Source: Melieria omissa
Taxonomy: Eukaryota > Arthropoda > Insecta > Diptera > Ulidiidae
Length of the DNA: 64,000 bases
Direction: 5' to 3'
Assembly: GCA_963971225.1 (NCBI GenBank)
Contig: OZ020267.1
Location: 35,244,989 to 35,308,988 of the forward strand
Position numbers and translations under genes: made by a program
Notes under the pieces: model-generated
The model's database searches: none
Told to the model about the DNA's origin: nothing
Seen by the model: the letters and a program-made list of their open reading frames with translations, nothing else
Shown here: piece after piece, positions 30,736-43,300 of the stretch
How the letters are laid out: every line of letters begins with the position of its first letter
How positions within the stretch are numbered: position 1 is the stretch's first letter

Positions 30736-32156
30736 CACAAAATATATATTTTTGTTGATCGTTATCATTGTTAATGATATGGTCAGCATTGTTGTTGTTG
30801 TTAAACATGGTTTTCTTTGTCGTTGTTGTTGTTGTTGTTGTTATTGTTATGTTTGACTTTAAGCTTTATTTTTCAAAATTGACCATTGAGCATTGGCCAG
30901 CAGCACCTACAATAGTCGACAACAACAACAACAACAACCAACAAATATCTACTACAACAACAAATACAACAACAACTATCTTACATTTGCTTATATGCGC
31001 ATTTGAATAAAAAATTTCATGGGCTTCAATGGCATCTAACGTTTATTTTTATTTTTTCTTGTAGTTGTCAACCAGCCAATTATATTTAAAGTTTCCCACA
31101 GCCTCCGATCGGACATTCGCTTCTCCATGATTCCCTCTGTGTTGTATAAATGTTTTGTTTACAACTCAACCACGATCCGCTGCCCATTTCATTCCATTCC
31201 CAGTACCATCGATCGTCATGGCACCACGAACCCGCACACACAGCGGCCACGTGCGTTTGTTTACATTTTTCTTGTGTGTTTGTGCGGCGATCAACCTGTT
31301 GCCACCAGCGGCCACCACGAATTTTTGGCTGTTACAGCAAACAAACGAAACCACAAACATGTCTTGTACACAACTACTGAGGTACATATGGTACATATGT
31401 ATGTCTCGTAAATCTTTACATAGGTGTCTATGTAGTTGTTGTTGCTGTGTGGCACCAATGCTTTGGTGATTTTTCATGTTTTCATATGATTTTTATGTTC
31501 TTTTAGTCACGTCTCAAGCATTTCGGACTTGCAGCTTTGTACGTCAATGAATTCAATGAAATTAATTTATATCAACGAAACACTGCTTCTTTTACTTGTT
31601 TTTCTTTCTAGTTAATTCCCCGCCTTAAGTTTATATGTATGTATGTATATTTACAATTACTTAGGTACACCGAATTTTGTATTTAAATTATGCAAAGTGC
31701 CAGCAAGTCTGCCAGAACGCTGTCAAATCTAACAGCACACCTTGAACTTCAGCTCATCCACACACACACACACATACATATATATGTACCAAACATCCAA
31801 TAGTACATAGTCCAAATGTACATAGGGTAAGTTTGGGTAATATGTGCCCTTTTGAAATATAAAATTGGCGAAACATTAGCAAAAGCAAACTTCTTATTTG
31901 TAGTTAAGAGGCAAAAAACGTAGAAATTTTTTGAAGCCAACTTTTAACATTTTGAGTACATGAAACATCAGCTGATTTGAAGTCCCAATAATCTTTTAAT
32001 AATGATTTCAATTCATTATAATACATTGCAGTGCATTGTGCCAAGTTTTTTTAAGGAATACCTGGTCGTCACATAACTGCAGTGGAACAGCCGACGCCTA
32101 GACGATTCGATATCCTTTGTCTCTATCCTTTGTGTCTCCTAGTCTCCGTTCTTGCC

Positions 32157-32990
32157 ACTAATGAATACTTTTGAAGATATAGGACGATCAGAGATTGGGG
32201 ATATCTCTTTATACCTAACACTAGTGACTGTTGTCGAAGATATAAATCGATTAACACTCCTTATTCCTTTGAACTATGACTTCTGTCAAGAATACAGACC
32301 GATTTAGATTCCTTATCCCTTGAACTAATGACTTCTGTCGAGAATAAAGATCGATTGAGATTCCTTGTTTCTAGCACTAATGACTATTGTCGAAGATATA
32401 AATCGATTGAGATTCCTTATCCCTTAAACTAATAACTTCTGCCGTGAATAGAGATCGATTGAGATTCCTTATCCTTTGAGCTAATGACTTCTGTCGAGAA
32501 TACAGATCGATTGAGATTCCTTATCCCTTGAGCTAATGACTTCTGTCGAGAATATAGATCGATTGAGATTCCTTATCCCTTGAGCTAATGACTTCTGTCG
32601 AGGATAAAGATCGATTGAGATTTCTTATCCCCTGAACTAATTACTTCTGTCAAGAATACATATCGATTAAGAATCCTTATCCCTTAAACTAATAACTTCT
32701 GTCGAGAATAAAGATCGATTGAGATTCCTTATCCTTTAAGCTAATGACTTCTGTCGAGAATACAGATCGATTGAAATTCCTTATTTGTTTGAACTAATGA
32801 CTTCTGTCAAGAATACAGATCGATTGAGATTCCTTATTTCTTTGAACTAAAGACTTCTGTCAAGAATACATATCGATTAAGAATCCTTAACCTGTGGACT
32901 AATGACTTCTGTCGAGAATAAAGATCTATTGGGATTCCTTTTTCCTTGAACTATTGACTTCTGTCGAGAATAAAGATCGATTAATGAGAA
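32157..32990. repeat. 52-bp minisatellite, about 16 units
   Basis: The unit contains CTAATGACTTCTGTCGAGAA, then TAAAGATCGATTGAGATTCC and TTATCCCTTGA. Copies are close to 52 bp and diverge most at the left edge. The unit length is not a multiple of three and stops are frequent, so it is not coding. Each unit holds an ATCGATT core. Confidence 0.9.
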
Positions 32991-35038
32991 AAAGGGCAAC
33001 TTACACTTCATGAGTCACTACACTACCTCAACTCGGAGTAGATGCCTTATCCCTGGAATACTGATCCTTGTCAGTTTATTGAGAAATTACTAGTTACCCT
33101 CAAAAATTCTTAGGTTCAAACCTTACTGTGGCCCAATGAAAGCTTCAGGCATTATCTCATCGAAGCTTTCATGTGTCGTTCTCTTCAGTAGATATTTTGC
33201 CTAACCCAACTCAAACTCAAACACATTTTTATGCAAACCTTTCGCTGCTCTAGCAATCACAGTCTACAGTTTTCATTCTCTTCCATGATTTTTGCAATCT
33301 CTCATTTTAGTCTTAAAAAATATATAACCATTAACATTTAGACGAAAGTCATCTCCTGCTCACAATATCCCAAGTTACGCTATGTTTTGATTTCAATTTC
33401 AAAACCAGTCGGTTTTGCCGCTCTTTCAACCCACAATTTGTTTCCTCAATATATCAGATGACAGTTGTCGCTGAATGGCTGGTTTCGCCAGCCAGGTGCC
33501 ATTCACCTCAGATAACACCATAAATTCTTAATCCAAACATCACACTACTAGACACACACACATACATACACGCATGAATAAGTGTGTCGTAACAAGTATT
33601 GTTGCTATTTGCTTTTATCGGCAAAATTCTAAACCGGAACAGAAGTAAACATTTATTTATAAAACAAAAAAACCGGTAAGCACAAAAAACTTGCTTTGAA
33701 TATTCTGATTACATAGTAACACACATAGATGAACATAGATACAAACAATTATAGAAAATCTCCACCTAAAGAAAGCACAATTAAGAGAACAAAAATCGTT
33801 CGGGTCTTTGCATGATTTAATGCACCAAAACACGAGCCGCTAATTAAACAAATGTAAATCTAAGTTAATGTGTTGTTTGTCGACAACAACATAAACAAGT
33901 GGCAAAACATAAGCGTGTGGCCTTTCTCACGTAGTCTTCGGGCAGGTGCCAGACTTTATGACGTTTTAGCCCAACAAATGTCAGAATCAAAAGCACTTTT
34001 ATTAATTTTATGTGCCCACGAGCCTTTGAAATGAACTGCAAAAAAATCGAAAACGAAAAGATGAAGAAACTAAATGTTAATATCGATTCAAGTCTATGCA
34101 ACAAAGCTACAAATGACAGTTGTTTGTAAATATTTTGAACAGAAAAGGGTTGTGGAACACTTAACGATTAGTAAAAACTTTAAAATTGATGAATGCAACC
34201 ATCGCTCATGTGCTTCTTTGTCCTCCAATTCAGAGATCTTTCATGGTCTTGAATCTTCATTCTAATCACTCATTCAGGTAATGATTTATTTAATATATTT
34301 AATAGTCATAAAAACAATTTAAATACAATTTTCTATAAACATTTTTGCACAAAATTAATTTTTATAACTTCCGAATATATTTTCAATTTTTATTTAAATC
34401 TATTTTTACTGTCAGCATATTAACAAAAGAAAAATTATCCAAGCAAAATTTAACTGCAAAAAATTTATTTCGATTTCGTTAAAAAAAAACAAATTTTTTT
34501 GATTTCAACTTTATGGGAAAAATAACGGAGGTGATTTGATGGTTTATTTCTGCTAACCGGATATTGAAAAAATCAGTCTTATCAACTGAATTAATTAAAC
34601 ACTTGAAATTTGAATAAATATGGAAATTTGATTTTCAACTTAATTTGCATTACCGGTTCGAAACGCTGTAACTCAGACGAAAATTATATATATAGATATA
34701 TTTTCAAAATGCCCTTTACACAATTAACATTATCTATTTATAGTAGATTTTAAAATTGAAATAGCAAAATTTGCTTATAAAATCTTACAAATAAATCTTA
34801 AACTTATTCAATTGGCTGTTCATCAGGGCTCTGTATTTGAAACTCTCCTCTCTTTTTGGAATGAGATCCTATTCCGTTGAATGGGCACCCAATTTAAAAG
34901 GTACCTGGTTTCCATAAACCGGGACCCAAATAGTACATAAAGACTCTTCTATTACAACCAAATCAATTTATATTTCTTGGACGATTGCAAGCAACCATTG
35001 AGGAATCACCACCTTTGTGAATACTTCAAAGTGGCCAC
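32991..35038. other. Non-coding stretch, nothing recognised
   Basis: AT-rich unique-looking DNA with no domain-bearing frame, no TIR element resolved and no RNA gene seen. Confidence 0.4.
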
Positions 35039-35227
35039 TTATTGTCCTTATCCGTCGTTCGGGTGATTTTTCACCCATTTTCAACTTTGGGATGCTTTCC
35101 TATATATTTATCAAAATGATTAAGGTTTCATGTATTTGTAGCAAACCAATATAAGTTTTAGAAATTATCTACAACATATTGATTTTTTCATCATAACGGA
35201 GATTATAAAAAAGTTACGTGGGCGACG

Positions 35228-36296
35228 CACAGTGTGACTTTTATCATTTTTAGGATGCCAAAAGAAAAAAAAAAATGTTCTCCGATCGCAAAAATTTTTT
35301 GGTATGCAATAGAGGAATATACAAGTATTACGAATATATGCTCAAAACAAAACGAAAAATAACAGTTAGCATGATAACCGTTATCGAATTTGTCTCACTG
35401 CGACAAGTGCAGAAACACTTTTCTCAATGTGAGATTTTTTGTGAAGTTTACAGTGCCATGATTTTTTGTCAGAAATATTTTTGCACAACTCTTTTTGATT
35501 TTAGTTACTTGAATATTTTGTGCAAACTCCGGTAAGTTTGTGAAACTTTAAATAATTTATTTTAATTTTTTATCGATTAAAATAGCTAGTCACTAAAAAT
35601 TTAGTGATTCCCAAAATTGTTTCCTTTTTTAATAGAGTAAAACTTATAGAGTTCCGTAGAGTTCCATGTTATGTTTATAACCACATTAATGAAAAATGTG
35701 CCTAGTTTCAGATTCTGCAATCAATTCTTGCTCCTTTTTGCACCAATTTAGTTCACAGCCAATCAAACATGGCAGTTCCGCGAAGTGAACTTTTTGATGT
35801 CTGGCTAAAATCCAAGCAAATAAAATAAGAATCATTCGGTTTTTAAATATATTTTGAGTTTAATTGGAAAATATGTTGTCCACTTCAAATTAAAATCCTG
35901 TGTAAAGAAACTCTGCTATAGTTTTCACTTAAGATGGGCACATTCTAGCCGAATAAATAGCTGTTTCCTATATATCACAGGATATTGAATTTTTTTGCCA
36001 AAATTTTTTTAAAATGTTAAATGGTTTGGAATGAATCTAATTCAAAAGTATAAAAAAAACTATTTTGACTATTTTTATTTACGTCCCTCCAAATAAACCC
36101 TATTAAATTAGAAATAATGGTCATCTGAAATGACACCTTATATGGGGAGTCGAAGAAAAAGTGGGCGATCACGCCCATTTTTTTTGTCTAATACGATGTT
36201 GACCTCTACATGGTTATTGGAAAATTTTATCCACTACTACTTTGGTTTGACTGCTATGACTTTTGGCATCCTAAAAATGATAAAAGTCACACTGTG
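35228..36296. mobile_element. Transib-like non-autonomous element
   Basis: Ends are exact inverted repeats of at least 37 bp, starting CACAGTGTGACTTTTATCAT at the left and ending in CACTGTG at the right. It is flanked by a perfect 5-bp duplication CGACG (35223-35227 and 36297-36301). CAC-starting ends and a GC-rich 5-bp CGNCG-type duplication are characteristic of Transib, the superfamily related to RAG1. Family D copy 2 shows the empty site (GGGCGACGTTCGGG, minus strand, about 52855-52880). 1069 bp with no transposase recognised. Confidence 0.75.
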
Positions 36297-37227
36297 CGAC
36301 GTTCGGGTGAAATTTCACCAATATGCAAATTGTATTGAAATTCAACGCAACACATACAGAAAATGCCATAAGAAATGCCAATGGGATGAAAGTTTTGAAC
36401 TGTTTTTATAGACAAAACCATTTTATGCATCAATGGGCCTCCTGAACTTAAGGGAAAAGTAAGAATTAATTATATTATTTCCAAGATCAATGTTAAAGAT
36501 AGTAACTGACAAAACTAATGTTGAAAGTTTGCGAGTTTTTGGCAGGGCGTGGATCAGCGTTGGTGATATTCAGGCATATTTTGGTATTTCAACTTTGAGT
36601 GGTGTTCATAAGCCGAATGGAGAATCGCTCAATCTATAGAGTTACACAACAGGCAGAGCAATTTTTCGTTCTGTCAGTGACAAAACCACTCGCCAAGAAC
36701 GTAACGATCCCATACCCATAAGAGATATATGAGAAAAGTGGGTTTAATGACAACTGCTGTGTACGTCCTATGAAAAGGACACACTAAGTTAACAATTGCT
36801 GGCTTTTCGCGGAAGATGCCCCTTTAAGCACTTTTCATCATAACCAGAACATGTGGATGAAAAAATCGTTTTACAATAAGTCAAAAGCAGTAGTTGACAC
36901 TTTAGACCAATTGGTCAGTAACTAACTATACTGTCAAACAAAAAACTAATCGCTGTCGATCCCAGCTGGAATCACAACCAAAACTACAATCGGCGAATTT
37001 TTCTTGAAGACTTAGATTTGAGTTAAGTAAAGCTAAAGATTTTGCGTAGAGCAACGTTACCGAAAGGAAAAATTTTCATGCTGACTTCTTATCTCAATAC
37101 AGCCAATTTTTCATATCTTGTCAGAAAATCAGAGCGTAAAAAAGTAAAAGAACTATTGAAACACGGTGTCAATTTGGTATCAAAAACAATCGAAAGACAT
37201 ATTCTGCAAAGTTTTAGTTAACTACTG

Positions 37228-37399
37228 CCCTTCCTTGCCCCCTTCCCCAACATATGTTTTTTTCAACATATAGTGAAAAACACAGTGTTACATACAACTT
37301 AAAAAACGGGTGAAATTTGTGGTATATCACAACGGGGCTCATAATAGGCCTCTGAGTGTATCTCTTACAGAGGCAGCCACAATAACCTAACCTAACCTA
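37228..37399 (+). mobile_element. SINE fragment S4, plus orientation
   Basis: Reads GGGTGAAATTTGTGGTATA, then GGCCTCTGAGTGTATCTCTT, then GGCAGCCAC and CCTAACCTAACC, matching the reverse complement of S1 body and tail. The tRNA-like head is missing. Inserted in family D copy 1. Confidence 0.75.
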
Positions 37400-37605
37400 G
37401 TTGCCCTAATTGCAAATACATATAAAAAGAATGTCTTTACTTCTTTATCTGTAAGATAACAAAGATAATAAAGATTAAAGATAAGAAATTATTTTTTATT
37501 ATAATTGGTCAAAAAATTCATTAAAACAATACAAAGTACCATATGGGTGAAATTTCACCCGAACATCTTATGTGTGAGTTTTTTTGAAAGTCGATTGAGG
37601 GTTAA

Positions 37606-39910
37606 CTAAGTGGCTGCCCATAAATGAATCTGTAGTGGCGAGACTCTCTTTAAACCGCACCGCCTATTACAAAATTTCTAACCGGTTTTGGCGCTGACAC
37701 ATGTCACATATGTCACGTGCCGTCTTGTTCCGTCCAGGCTGCTAAATTAGTTAAAATGAGAACAAATATGAATATGCATATTCATAGAATTCTATGTTTT
37801 ATTCAAATTATATATTCTACTTAGTTATGTCTTTCTCCCCTTAAAAATATGTTCCTGGTTACGCTCATGGAACTAGTTCCACTAAAACTGTCGAAACCCA
37901 GGCAAATCTTTATAATTTCAGACAATTTAGATTTTATGAAAAATATGCACAGTGTTGAAATATGAACAGCAATAACAACGACAGTAACAACAAAAACACC
38001 TATGACGGCAACTAGAACCGCAGGAACATGTATGTATGTAAGTGCTTCCACATAATCGCGAACAATCAGGCAGGCAATCATCAACAACAGCGGACATGTG
38101 TACTTAGTGATGCAAACTTGCGCACTTGATTGGTTAGCGTTAGTAATAACAACAACAATAACAACCAGTTAATCGTAGCTATTAATGGATCGAACGTTGA
38201 CTGAAGCGCGCGTTATAAACGTACTATACCTAGATAGATGTGCCTATGTGTATATGTATGTATGTGTGTGTGTGTGTGTAAATTTACAAGTCAACTGCAC
38301 ATAGCTTGGCTGCAGAAAGAGCCAAACGAAACGACCGATCGTGTGCTCAATTAAAAATGCAAATTGCCGATATCGAGTGTAATCAGAGACCATAGCCAAA
38401 GGATTTCTTAACTCGTTCAGGTGCATAAATTAATGGCGCCGCACGGCAACGCATGCGCACAACTCCTACAACGGCAACTCACAGGGAACTGGCCCCCACA
38501 ACTGCTCATTCACACACACACACACTCACACACACAAAGATTAATCACATTCCTATTGTTGTTGTTAAGGAAGCAACTAAAATCGTACGCTGGCACTAAT
38601 CATGCATGGTGACACTAACCAGTCGTCAGTGACGAACGTCGCACAGATAAACAAAACATTCAACCATTATTCAGCCGCTCCGATATTCCAAATTCCGCGC
38701 CGTGTTGTGAATTACCCGCCAACTGAATTCCTATTCGCTAAATGTTTGTTTAATTTCAGTAATGATCTTTCTGACTTTTTTCAACTTTTGTCCAAGCTTC
38801 GCTTACATTTTTGCCAAATTGTGTTGTTATGGATTCGTGGGAGCAATCGCGGCAACAACAAGATTAACCAGCCAACAACAACAACAAATCGTCCCAGACA
38901 CGCCACCAACAACGTGACATTTTTTTTAATTTTCTTTGTGATCTTTTAGGTATTTTTGATGTTGTTGTTGTTATTGGTGCGTGTTGCTCTGCTGAAGCTT
39001 CTTCTTAAATTTCAGCTAGTTGTGTGCTTCTTCTTCTTCCTCTGCTTGTTTGCATGCACGTACAAACAACGATCGTAGGTGATATTTTGATTTCTGCTCG
39101 TTGTTGTCGACTTTTCTGTCATTTCTGCTCATTTTTCGTCATGGCAGGCAGTGAATTCATTTTTAGTTTTTTTCTTTGATATCATCTACTACAGTTTTCG
39201 GATTGGGATTACTCAACCTTGACATTAATTTGTTGACATGTTTTATATTAAATGTTGATATTTATTTGTCGGACATTCATGCACACCTCTCATGCGTTTT
39301 TCGGTTCATTAGTAAAAAGGCGACGAAAAAACATACGAATTGCGTTTGAAAAAGCTCACTGCAATGCAATGCCGAATGCGACTCTCATGTGCAGCAAATC
39401 TCAGCTGCGCGACTACTGTCCGATTGCTGTTGCCTCGCTCCGAGTTGCTGTAATTAGCTGTAAATCTTTATGTAAATATAGCAATCAATTTTTTTTGATC
39501 ACTTTTGGCTGCACTCCACTCCAGTTCAGTCATACCCAGAAATTTTCAAACTAACTGCAGTGCATTGGAACTGGGAAAGAAGTGAGTGTTTTTGGTTTTT
39601 TTTAATTTTCTTTTAAGGTGTGAGACAAGTTGCACTGCACCTGATGACTTCGCAGTGACTAAAGGTGTTTTGAAAATTGGTCTCAAAATCGGAATCAATT
39701 TTTCACTGAACCGATGTGTCTAACAGTTGGAGCTCTTAACTTTGTAACTTTTTTAATTTATAACTGGATTCATTTCATTTTAATTTAACATCAGCCAAAG
39801 TCGTTTCACAATATAATTTATACAATATCTAGATTTTCTCAAATCCAAATTTTGAAAAACACTTGTCGAACACTTGTCTTGTAGGCTCTGCATGGACAAA
39901 GTTCGTAGCG
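37606..39910. other. Repeat-poor non-coding stretch
   Basis: No gene supported. Holds a 20-bp perfect palindrome (37767-37786), (TG)n at 38250-38280, (AC)n at 38512-38537 and several CAA tracts. The texture resembles fly intron or enhancer DNA. Confidence 0.4.
37767..37786. promoter_or_regulatory. 20-bp perfect palindrome resembling a POU-dimer site
   Basis: TATGAATATGCATATTCATA reads the same on both strands. It contains ATGAATATGCAT, close to the MORE-type POU dimer site ATGCATATGCAT. Regulatory use is inference. Confidence 0.3.
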
Positions 39911-40159
39911 TTACCAGATTACGTTACCGTAAAAATCTATAAATACACGAGCCTTTTTGGAGAACCTTAGTAGGGCGATAGCCAGTATTTTGGACACCCC
40001 CTTCATTTCCTCAATCAGTTGAATCAGTCTTGAGACCGCGGGGCAGAGACAAAGATAATGTTCCATAGTTTCTCTCACACTTTGCTCTCTGTCGATTACA
40101 CTGCACAAGACAAAAACAAATAACAAGGTTCTGACAACGGATTCTGGTAGAGGGGGCAA
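39911..40159 (-). pseudogene. Non-LTR retrotransposon C-terminal fragment
   Basis: The minus frame contains RETMEHYLCLCPAVSRLIQ, then GVSKILAIALLRFSKK. This matches the short Cys/His tail (ETVEHLLCxCPAL) that follows the RNase H domain of jockey- or Loa-type LINE proteins. Only the tail survives. A fragment of the preceding RNase H domain, perhaps from the same family, lies at 59909-60211. Confidence 0.6.
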
Positions 40160-40173
40160 AAAAAAGATATACG

Positions 40174-40642
40174 TGTATCGGCGTTTTGAAAGTTTACATC
40201 TGCATTTTTTTTAGGTAGGGTCAAAGTTTTCCCTTTTTTGCTCATTCTTATGGTGAATCGGCATACGAAAACCATGTAACCTCACATTTTAGGTATATGA
40301 TGTGTTCAGCAATTTGATGTAAAATACTACGAAGAACATTTTTGTGGAGCATTTTAACCCTGTAGCTCCTATTTGTATGGGTCAATTTGACCCTTTTTTT
40401 CTAAAAAGCCAAAAATGTCCTGTAAAACAGGACTTTTTAAGGACAACATTTACCACGAAAATATTCGCCATAAAATTCTACTATAAGTCTCGGAATACAT
40501 CAAAGCTCAGAAATTAACTTGAACGCCAGAATTAAGCCAAAACTGAAAATGTGTTTAAGTGTTTATTTCGTACTTATTCAAAATTGGTACTAAAATCTCC
40601 CTAAAAACAAATTCAGATGTAAACTTTCAAAACACTGATACA
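40174..40642. mobile_element. MITE with GTTTTGAAAGTTTACATCTG ends
   Basis: The left GTTTTGAAAGTTTACATCTG and the right CAGATGTAAACTTTCAAAAC are exact inverted repeats, extending imperfectly outward (TATCGGC / CACTGATA). The flanking duplication is unclear, so the superfamily is open. Confidence 0.6.
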
Positions 40643-40679
40643 TAGTTATTTAATAGCTTTCTTATCTAATTAATTTATT

Positions 40680-43300
40680 TAACAAATTTTATAATTGAAA
40701 AAATAAATTAAAAAATTGTAAACTTTCTCTAATATTTGAAAAAGGAATTCAATCATTTTGAATTCAAAATAATCATACAGTTTCAAGTGAAAACAATTAA
40801 TTATTTAATTTACTCAAATTATTTAATTATTGAATAACTGAATTGTTTAATAGTTGATTAAAAAATCAGACTGTTTCAATTTATAGAAATTGATTATTTA
40901 GTTCAATTAATTAATTTACCTATTTAATTATTTACTAATTAATTGCTTCAAAAAATTTAACAATTGAAAAGATGAAATGGAAATTTTTGAACTTTCTTTA
41001 AATCTTAAAAAAGGAATACAATTGTTTTGAATTTAAAATAATCATACAGTTTCAAGTTAAAACAATTAATTATTTCATTTACTCAAATCATTTAATTACT
41101 GAATAATTTAATTATTTAATGATTGATTAAAATAATCAGACTGTTTCAATTTATAGAAATTGATTGTTTAATTTAATTAATTAATTTAACTATTTAATTA
41201 AGTAATTGTTTACTAATTAATTTCATCAACCAATTTAATAATTCAAAAGATTAAATTGAAAATTGTAAACTTTTTGAATTTTAAATAATCAGATAGTTTC
41301 AAGTTAAAACAACTAATTATTTAATTTACTCAAATTTTTTAATTACTGAATAATTTAATTATTTAATAATTAATTAAAATAATCAGACTGTTTCAATTTA
41401 TAGAAATTGATTGTTTGATTTAATTTATTATTTAACTATTTAATAATTTGATTATTTACTAATTAATTTCATCAACCAATTTAATAATTCAAAAGATTAA
41501 ATTGAAAATTGTAAACTTCCTCTAATAATTGAAAAAAGAATTCAATTGTTTTGAATTTAAAATAATCTGAAACTAATCTAATCTTGAAACTGTATTCAAG
41601 TTAAAACAATTAATTATTTCATTTACTCAAATCATTTAATTACTGAATAATTTAATTATTTAATAATTAATTAAAATAATCAGACTGTTTCAATTTATAG
41701 AAATTGATTGTTTGATTTAATTAATTATTTAACTATTTATTAATTTGAATATTTACTAATTAAATCATCAACCAATTTAATAATTCAAAAGACTAAATGG
41801 AAACTTGTGAACTTTCTTTAAATCTTAAAAAAGGAATTCAATTGTTTTGAATTTAAAAAATCAGCCAGTTTCAAGTTAAATTAATTTAATTTAATTATTT
41901 CATTAATTAATTAAAGCATTCAGACTATTTCAATTTAAAGCATTTAATTATTAAACTTAATTATTTTAATTATTTATTTCATATTTTATTTGTTTAATAA
42001 TCAATTTCTTTAAAAAAATGTATAACTGAAAAGCTTAAATTTAAAAATTGTGAACTTTCTCTAATATTTAAAAAATTCTATGTCTTCAATTTAAAATAAT
42101 CAGACTGTTTCAATTTAAAGCAATTCATTAGTTGATTTTAATAATTTTAATTAATTATTTAATTTAAATAATTAATTTAATTATTTATCAATTAATTTTT
42201 TCAACAAATTAACCTATTAAGAAGTTTAAATTGAAAATTGTGAACTCTCTTAAATATTTAAAAAAGGAATTCCAATGTTTTCAATTTAAAATAATCAGAC
42301 TGTTTTAGTTTAAAGCATTCAATTATTTAATTTAATTATTTAATTTAGTTAATTCATTTGATTATTTAATAATTAAATTATTAATAATTAATTTCTTCAA
42401 AAAATTTCACAGATAATTGAAATGATTAAATTGATAATTTTGAGCTTTCGTTAATATTTGAAAAAGGAATTCCGATGATTTCAATTTAAAGTTTGAAAAA
42501 GACTCAATATTTAGCAATTAATTATTCAATTTAATTATATAATTTAATTAATTAATAATTTAAATATTTAGTAATTAATTTCTTCAACTAATTTTATAAA
42601 TAATTACAAAAATTAAATCGAAAATTGTAAACATTTTTTAATATTTTAAAAAGAAATTCCGATATTTCCAATTCAAAATAATCAGACTGTTTCAGTTTAA
42701 TTATTTAATTTAATTATTAAGTTTAGCTTTCCCATAATTTAATTAATAATTTAATTTTTTAATAATTAATAATTTATTTATTTAATTAATTCAATATATT
42801 TAATTTAATAATTAATATAATTATTTAATAATTAATTTCTTCATCAAATCTAATCATTAAATAAAAAAATTATATGGAAAATTGTTAACTTTATTTATTT
42901 ATTTGAAAAATTAATTACTTAATTAATTTAATTATTTAATTAAATTATTTAATAACTAATTTCTTTAAAAAATTTAATAAATAATTGAAAAAATCAAATT
43001 GGAAATTGTAAACTTTCTTTAATATTTGAAAAAAGAATTCTGATGTTATGATTATAAAAGTATCAGACTGTTTTAATTTACAGCAATTAATTTTTTAATT
43101 AATTAATTATTTTAACTATTTAATAATTAAATTACTTGATTTAAATATTAATTATTTAATAATTCATTTTTATTTTATTTATTTATTATTTAATTTCTTT
43201 TATTTTTTTTAATTATTTAAGAATTTAATTACTTTTTTAATTTTATTGTTTAAAAATTTAATTATTTAATAATTCATTTGCAATTCATTTTATTATAATG
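40680..43300. repeat. AT-rich satellite-like array, ~250-300 bp unit, about 10 copies
   Basis: AATCAGACTGTTTCAATTTA recurs near 40865, 41131, 41379 and 41677, with weaker copies to 43070. It alternates with GTAAACTTTCTTTAATATTT, then AAAAAGGAATTCAATTGTTT, then TTAATTATTTAATT runs. Copies become shorter and more diverged to the right. Not coding. Confidence 0.8.

Larger units (their letters stand above)
26938..31799. other. Gene-free region with opa-like and microsatellite tracts
   Basis: Mostly CAA/GTT tracts on both strands (27790-28560, 28930-29110, 29500-29710, 30780-30980), with few transposons. Open frames here are repeat by-products. A short GC-rich direct repeat (CGCTCCGCGCTCCGCTCCG, about 30010-30048) and a CGCTTAA heptamer run (30510-30555) are present. 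It could be intron of a long minus-strand transcript; no exon was recognised. Confidence 0.45.
35039..37605. mobile_element. TTAA-type element, family D copy 1, with nested Transib and SINE
   Basis: The right end reads GTCGATTGAGGGTTAA (TTAA 37602-37605). The left end is decayed (CCGTCGTTCGGGTGA after a degenerate TTA). The subterminal GGGTGAAAA/TTTCACCC and AACTCACACATAAG motifs match copy 2 at 52087-53065, which lies in the opposite orientation. It contains a Transib-like element (35228-36296) and a SINE fragment (37228-37399). No transposase frame. Confidence 0.7.

Noticed and set aside
32157..32990. CRISPR-like array
   Set aside because: Units are contiguous with no unique spacers, and the genome is eukaryotic; it is a minisatellite.
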